Shown here one piece after another: positions 60,078-64,000 of a stretch of DNA of 64,000 bases. A program made the position numbers and the translations under genes. How positions within the stretch are numbered: the stretch's first letter is position 1; each line of letters opens with the position of its first letter. The notes beneath the pieces were generated by a model. That model saw only the letters and a list, made by a program, of their open reading frames with translations. It had not been told where the DNA came from and did not search any database. This DNA comes from Microlunatus kandeliicorticis (GTDB taxonomy: Bacteria > Actinomycetota > Actinomycetes > Propionibacteriales > Propionibacteriaceae): contig NZ_JACGWT010000002.1 of assembly GCF_014137855.1 (NCBI RefSeq), positions 851,033 through 915,032 on the forward strand, in the 5' to 3' direction.

Positions 60078-60127
60078 CCCTGAGCCGGTCGAGGGGCTGA
60101 GCCGGTCGAAGGGCTGAGCCTGTCGAC
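60078..60127. repeat. Three adjacent CTGAGCC(G/T)GTCGA repeats
   Basis: Units at 60078-60096, 60097-60113 and 60114-60127 lie head to tail directly behind the permease stop. They belong to the window's interspersed family; here the variant CTGAGCCGGTCGA is present twice. Confidence 0.75.
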
Positions 60128-60145
60128 AGAACCGAGGGTGGGCGG

Positions 60146-61087
60146 TCAGCCGGGCAGCTGGCCGCGCACCAGGCTGTGGTGCGAGTGCGCCGGGTTGCCG
60201 TCGTACGGCTCGATCGACACGTCGACCACGGTGTAGCTGCCCAGCCCCTGGGCGAGCTCGGCCGGCAGCGGGTAGGAGGCCGCCGCGCCGTTCGGCGGCA
60301 GGGTGCCCAGGTCGTACATCCGGTCGCCGGCGCTGTCGAGCAGCCACAGCTGATAGAAGCGGTCGGGGGTGACCGAGGCGTCCACCGACACCCGGAGGTC
60401 GAGGATGCCGTCGGTGCGGACCAGTTCGGCCGTGCCGCGGCCCTGCTCGCCGGGCAGCGCGGTCAGCGCGGTGCTGGCGACCACCTGGCCGGCCGGGGCG
60501 GTGGCCTGGCGGATCGCCACCGTGCCGCCGACGCCGACCACGAGGCCGACCGAGGCGGCGACCAGGGCGATCGCCGCCCGGCTGCGTCGTCGCACGGACC
60601 GGCGTGGCGTGCTCCCCGCCGCGGTCGACGGCGCGTCCGCGGGGGTGGCGGGCAGCGGGCCGAACGGGGCGCTCGGGTTGGCGGCCGGACGCAGCGGTGA
60701 GACCGGCGAGGTCGCGCGCGGGCGCACCCCGACCTCGGTGGCCGGGGCGAGGGCGGGTGGTCCGCTGATCCCGGCGGCGATCCGCGACCACAGCTCGGGC
60801 CGCGGCTCGGTGAGCTCGGTCAGCGCCTGCCCACCGCCGGTGCCGAGGGAGACGACGCGGACCAGTGCGTCGAGCTCGTAGCGGCACACCGCGCAGGTGG
60901 CGACGTGGTCGCGTTCGGCCGGACTGAGCTCGGCCAGCTCTGCGGGTGGATGACTGTCGGCTCCGTCGTCGCTGCCCTCGGGACGCTCGTCGGTCCCCGA
61001 GGTGCCCTCGCCGAGGGCACCCAGAGCAGCGGCGGCGAGCCGTTCGGCGCTGAGGTGGCCGCCCGGATCGCCCGGATCGGCGGTCAC
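60146..61087 (-). CDS. rskA: Anti-sigma factor, RskA type
   Basis: The 313-residue membrane protein has an N-terminal anti-sigma domain with the zinc-binding HVATCAVC near residue 67 (HxxxCxxC), a proline-rich link, one membrane helix (AIALVAASVGLVVGVGG near residue 170) and the outside RskA C-terminal domain with YQLWLLDSAGDRMYDLGTLPPNG near residue 240. It should hold the sigma factor encoded directly upstream and release it after regulated proteolysis. An insert of about 30 acidic residues precedes the zinc motif. GTG start overlaps the sigma gene by four bases. Confidence 0.92.
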   Translation of the reverse strand: MTADPGDPGGHLSAERLAAAALGALGEGTSGTDERPEGSDDGADSHPPAELAELSPAERDHVATCAVCRYELDALVRVVSLGTGGGQALTELTEPRPELWSRIAAGISGPPALAPATEVGVRPRATSPVSPLRPAANPSAPFGPLPATPADAPSTAAGSTPRRSVRRRSRAAIALVAASVGLVVGVGGTVAIRQATAPAGQVVASTALTALPGEQGRGTAELVRTDGILDLRVSVDASVTPDRFYQLWLLDSAGDRMYDLGTLPPNGAAASYPLPAELAQGLGSYTVVDVSIEPYDGNPAHSHHSLVRGQLPG

Positions 61088-61701
61088 GAGGTGACCTCCT
61101 CCAAGCGCGCCCGGAGGTGGAGCAGCCCGCGCCGTGCGTGGCTCTTGACGGTGCCCAGCGGCAGACCGAGCCGGTCGGCGATCTGGGAGTAGCTGAAGCC
61201 ATGCCAGAAGGCCAGCTCGAGGATCGCGCCGCGCGGATCGGGAAGCAGCCGGATCTCCTCGGCCAGCACCAGCCGGTCGACGCTCTCGGCGACCTCGGAG
61301 GTCCGGCGCTCGGGTTCGGAGCGCAACCGGTTCCGCAGCGTCAGCTCACGTTCGCGGCTGCGGATCCGGTCGATCACCCGGTGCCGGGTGATCCCGAGCA
61401 ACCAGGCAGGCAGGCTGCCGAGCGCCGGGGCGTAGCCGCTGCGCGACCGCCAGGCACTGACGAAGACCTGCTGCACGACGTCCTCCGCGTCCGCGAGATC
61501 CCCGAGCGCGCGATGGGCCGCGGTCAGCACCAGGGCCCCCCAGCGTCGGTACATCTCCTCGAGGTGGGCGGTGTCGCCGGTGACGAAGGCCTCGGCCAGC
61601 TCCTCCTGCGTCAGCTCCCGGAGGTCGTCGGAGGCACCCGGCCGCCCGCTGTCTCGGGGCGACGAGGAGCCCGCATCGGGAGGCGGAACGCCGAGCGTCA
61701 C
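61084..61701 (-). CDS. sigK: ECF RNA polymerase sigma factor, SigK type
   Basis: The protein of about 205 residues has region 2 (LEEMYRRWGALVLTAAHRALGDLADAEDVVQQVFVSAWR, residues about 45-85) with the DAEDVVQQVF that binds core polymerase, and region 4 with ILELAFWHGFSYSQIADRLGLPLGTVKSHARRGL near residue 165 for the -35 element. It is followed by its anti-sigma factor. GTG 61701 is preferred over GTG 61707 because TAGTGT at 61709-61714 lies seven bases upstream, the leaderless spacing. Related SigK proteins control exported proteins; the sortase and DUF4397 genes next door are candidate targets. Confidence 0.93.
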   Translation of the reverse strand: MTLGVPPPDAGSSSPRDSGRPGASDDLRELTQEELAEAFVTGDTAHLEEMYRRWGALVLTAAHRALGDLADAEDVVQQVFVSAWRSRSGYAPALGSLPAWLLGITRHRVIDRIRSRERELTLRNRLRSEPERRTSEVAESVDRLVLAEEIRLLPDPRGAILELAFWHGFSYSQIADRLGLPLGTVKSHARRGLLHLRARLEEVTS

Positions 61702-61708
61702 CTGCACG

Positions 61709-61714
61709 ACACTA
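61709..61714 (-). promoter_or_regulatory. -10 hexamer TAGTGT of the sigma factor gene
   Basis: On the minus strand TAGTGT is followed by seven bases and GTG 61701. Confidence 0.4.
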
Positions 61715-61820
61715 GATCATCTGTCCAACTCCGCCCGGCCGCCGAGCGGCTGGGGACCGGTCCGGCGACCGGGGCGGTGACCGGGGCGGAGCCGTCGCCA
61801 CGAGGGCTGGTCCGCCCTGG

Positions 61821-62597
61821 TCAGCGCGGTTTGGCGGTGACCACGACGTTGTCCTGGTAGCCGCCCTTGGCCGGCAGGTAGGGCCCGCCGCAGGTCAGCA
61901 GCCGGAGCACCGGCGCCCCACTGCGGGCGAACACCACGGCCGGGTCGATCTCGGTCTTGGCGATCCGCTGGACCGCGGTCACCACGTAGGTGACCGGGCC
62001 CTTCGTGGTCTGGACGACCAGGGTGTCGCCGGCCTCGAGCCGCCAGAGCTCGACCAGCGGACCGGTGCCGTAGACCTTGCTGTCGACGTGCCCGCCGAGC
62101 ACGGTGGCCCCGCTGTCGTCGCCCGGCCGGGAGCTGTAGCGGTACCAGCCGAGGTGACCGGGCACCGGCGGGAGCGCCATCGCGCCGCGGTCGTCGACGC
62201 CGGTCGGCTGGATGGGGAGCTCGAGCCCGAGTGCGGCGACGTCGAGCCGGGTGGGAACCCCGTGCGGGTCCTTGGTCGGCTTCGGGATGGCCGCGGATCG
62301 GACCGGCCAGCCGGTGGTCCGGGTCGACCGGGTGCTCGGCTTCGGGCTCTGCTCCGGACTGGGCGTCCGCGACGGATCGGCCCGCGGCGCCTGGGCCGTG
62401 GCGAGCTGCTGGCTGGCCGGCAGCCGCTCGGCGTCCGGTCCCCGGGCCAGCAGCACGAGCCCGGTCGCCAGCGAGGCGACCGAGACCAGGACGACCGCGG
62501 CGACGACCAGGCGCCCGGGGAGGCGCGGGGCGGTGAGCCCGCCCCGCGCTTCCCGGACGTCCCCGGACGATGCGCCGCGGGTGCGGCGCCGGGTCAC
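61821..62597 (-). CDS. Class F sortase
   Basis: The 258-residue protein has one N-terminal membrane anchor (VVAAVVLVSVASLATGLVLL near residue 33), a Ser/Pro/Thr-rich stalk, and a sortase domain with the catalytic His in TVLGGHVDSK near residue 165 and Cys in LRLLTCGGPY near residue 230; an Arg follows further on in the stalk-side strand is not clearly assignable. Class F sortases of actinobacteria attach surface proteins to the wall. Its GTG overlaps the DUF4397 gene by four bases, so that protein is the likely client, although it lacks a plain LPxTG motif. Confidence 0.9.
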   Translation of the reverse strand: MTRRRTRGASSGDVREARGGLTAPRLPGRLVVAAVVLVSVASLATGLVLLARGPDAERLPASQQLATAQAPRADPSRTPSPEQSPKPSTRSTRTTGWPVRSAAIPKPTKDPHGVPTRLDVAALGLELPIQPTGVDDRGAMALPPVPGHLGWYRYSSRPGDDSGATVLGGHVDSKVYGTGPLVELWRLEAGDTLVVQTTKGPVTYVVTAVQRIAKTEIDPAVVFARSGAPVLRLLTCGGPYLPAKGGYQDNVVVTAKPR

Positions 62598-63475
62598 CGG
62601 GCCGCCGACATCCCCTGGCGGTGGCGGCGGACCATCAGCACCCCGCCGAGACCGAGCAGGCCGGCCGCGCCGAGGCCGACCAGCCCGAGGGCGACCGGCG
62701 AGGTGGCGTCGGCCTGACCGCCGGTGCCACCGGGCACCCCGTTCGGGTTGGTGTTGGTGGCGATCTTCTGGACGGCCAGCTTCAGGTTCTTGTCCTCGGC
62801 CGAACCCCACGCGTAGACGATCGTGGTGGTGCCCTCGGCCAGGGTCAGGTCGGCCGGGCCGATGGCCACGGTGTCGGTCCCGGCGAGGACGACGTCGGCC
62901 GAGACGGTGCCGGCCGGCACCTCGGCGGACTTCTCGTCCGGGTTGGTCAGACCGGAGAAGACGACCTTCTTGTCGGCGCGGACGTCGACCGCGGGAGCGG
63001 CGGCGTCGTGGCGGACGATCAGGCGGGCCTCACCGGCCGGGACCCGCGAGCTGTCGTTGACGTACGGGGTCAGGGTCGGCTTGCCGTCGGCGTCCAGGTG
63101 CGCGACGACGGTGATGTTCGCGCCGGCCGGGACCTTGGCGTCCTTGGCCTCCGCGACCGCGGTGCCGTCCGCCCCGGCGCCGGCCTTGACGACCTTGAGG
63201 TCGTAGGTGCCGGCGGGCAGCGACTGCGGGTCGGTCAGGGTGCCCGGCTTGAAGTTGGTCAGCAGCGCCTTGCCGTTGGCGTAGACGTCGACGGTCGCCC
63301 CCGGCACGGCGTGCAGGATCGAGACCGTCGCGTTGCCCGCGGCGTTGGCCGGCGTGCTGGACAGGGTGAGGCCGAGGGCCGAGAGCAGCAGCGCGAGTGC
63401 GACCACCGCCATCGTGCGGACGCGGAGCAGGGGAGCGGCGACCGCGGATCGGGCGTGGGACGAGGGAACAGACAT
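62594..63475 (-). CDS. DUF4397 surface protein with C-terminal membrane anchor
   Basis: The 293-residue protein has a Sec signal peptide ending in TPANA, then two DUF4397 repeats: NATVSILHAVPGATVDVYANG near residue 48 and EARLIVRHDAAAPAVDVRADK near residue 155. It ends with a flexible GGTGGQADATS segment, a hydrophobic helix (VALGLVGLGAAGLLGLGGVLM) and the basic tail RRHRQG, the general plan of a sorting signal but without LPxTG. It is exposed at the cell surface and may bind other macromolecules; the domain's function is unknown. GGAGG precedes the ATG. Cotranscribed with the class F sortase. Confidence 0.88.
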   Translation of the reverse strand: MSVPSSHARSAVAAPLLRVRTMAVVALALLLSALGLTLSSTPANAAGNATVSILHAVPGATVDVYANGKALLTNFKPGTLTDPQSLPAGTYDLKVVKAGAGADGTAVAEAKDAKVPAGANITVVAHLDADGKPTLTPYVNDSSRVPAGEARLIVRHDAAAPAVDVRADKKVVFSGLTNPDEKSAEVPAGTVSADVVLAGTDTVAIGPADLTLAEGTTTIVYAWGSAEDKNLKLAVQKIATNTNPNGVPGGTGGQADATSPVALGLVGLGAAGLLGLGGVLMVRRHRQGMSAAR

Positions 63476-63566
63476 GGCACCTCCGTGGTGTGGGTTCTCT
63501 GCCCCCTACTGCGCACGGGAGGACCGATCGGATGCGACGGATCCGGGAAAAGTCCGCAGCGCGTGA

Positions 63567-64000
63567 TCAGCCGACCGGGACGCCGACCTCCGCGCGCCGG
63601 GCCGACCGCACGACGGCGGCGTGCAGCAGGACCGTCGCGGTGAGCACCACCGCGGCCACCAGCAGCAGCTGGTGCGGGGCGGCGCCGGTGGCCAGGGTGA
63701 CGCCGCCGAGGGCACCGCCGAGCGCCGAGCCGAGCGAGATGGCGCTGGCGTTGAGCGCCATCACGATCGCGGCGGACTCGTGGGCCATCCCGGCCAACCG
63801 GGCCTGCTGCGGGACGGCCGCGCCGCCGTTGCCGATGCCGGCCACGAAGAACCAGACCAGACCGAGCACCACCAGGGTGGGACCGGTCGCGGTGGCCAGA
63901 CCGACCGCGCCGAGCACGGCGTTGACCAGCAGGCCGATCAGCCAGATGGTCAGGATCCGCACCGGGCTGAACCGGTCGGCCAGTCGCCCGGTCAGCGTGT
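63567..64000 (-). CDS. MFS transporter, C-terminal part (5' end outside window)
   Basis: The frame runs off the right edge: the last bases encode TLTGRLADRFSPVRILT, the conserved loop between helices 8 and 9 of major facilitator proteins, followed by about four helices (WLIGLLVNAVLGAVGLA, VLGLVWFFVAGIGNGGAA, and two more). The visible part resembles the arabinose/sugar efflux or multidrug group (MFS DHA1). The short C-terminal tail is basic. An apparent start inside the frame at 63962 is a GTG codon within the gene and not the real start. Confidence 0.85.
   Translation of the reverse strand, partial: TLTGRLADRFSPVRILTIWLIGLLVNAVLGAVGLATATGPTLVVLGLVWFFVAGIGNGGAAVPQQARLAGMAHESAAIVMALNASAISLGSALGGALGGVTLATGAAPHQLLLVAAVVLTATVLLHAAVVRSARRAEVGVPVG

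Noticed and set aside
1..64000. tRNA, rRNA, riboswitch, insertion sequence or prophage
   Set aside because: No cloverleaf with CCA-type acceptor and T-loop, no rRNA signature, no transposase or phage gene was seen by eye; a covariance-model scan would be needed to exclude small RNAs.

Overview
The window is very GC-rich (roughly 70 percent or more by eye), with strong G/C bias at third codon positions, GTG starts, ATGA/GTGA gene overlaps, twin-arginine lipoprotein signals, a SigK/RskA-type sigma/anti-sigma pair, a class F sortase and a DtxR-type iron box. This is a free-living, sugar-using actinomycete chromosome; Propionibacteriales or Micrococcales is my guess, not something the sequence proves. 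I saw no rRNA, tRNA, CRISPR array, transposase or phage gene.

Layout. 1-6.5 kb: end of an amino-acid permease, a repeat array, a flavin monooxygenase/SDR pair, an MFS exporter with an aldo/keto reductase, a large hairpin and a Phd-VapC toxin-antitoxin pair. 6.5-10.4 kb: two ABC exporter halves fused in one protein, with a MarR-like palindrome at its start. 10.7-16.7 kb: an arabinoside locus (two permeases, a binding protein, a LacI regulator and a GH51 arabinofuranosidase) with matching operators at two promoters. 16.9-28.6 kb: secreted GH18, an mraY outside a cell-wall cluster, GH38 alpha-mannosidase, Gfo/Idh and ThuA proteins, Ogt, an SMP-30 lactonase and a secreted GH9. 28.7-32.0 kb: gntK-larE-larB-larC, overlapping, without larA. 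33.8-42.3 kb: a peptide ABC operon with a cytoplasmic M14 peptidase, a penicillin-binding-like serine hydrolase and a MarR/GbsR-type regulator. 42.4-50.5 kb: siderophore binding protein, GH29 fucosidase, a 5'-truncated ctaD, nucleoside hydrolase and three sugar/hydroxyacid dehydrogenases. 50.5-53.7 kb: membrane and unknown genes. 53.7-60.1 kb: an amino-sugar type locus (dehydrogenase, SIS deaminase, GntR/UTRA regulator, ABC importer). 60.1-64 kb: rskA, sigK, sortase, a DUF4397 surface protein and the edge of an MFS gene.

The genes fit a saprophyte: secreted and intracellular glycosidases release sugars, two carbohydrate importers without their own ATPases take them up under LacI and GntR control, and many NAD(P)- and zinc-dependent dehydrogenases, a lactonase and gluconokinase handle sugars and sugar acids. 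Many genes that are first in their transcription unit have a -10-like hexamer (C/T)ANNNT ending 6-8 bases before the start codon, which suggests widespread leaderless transcription and fixes several otherwise ambiguous starts.
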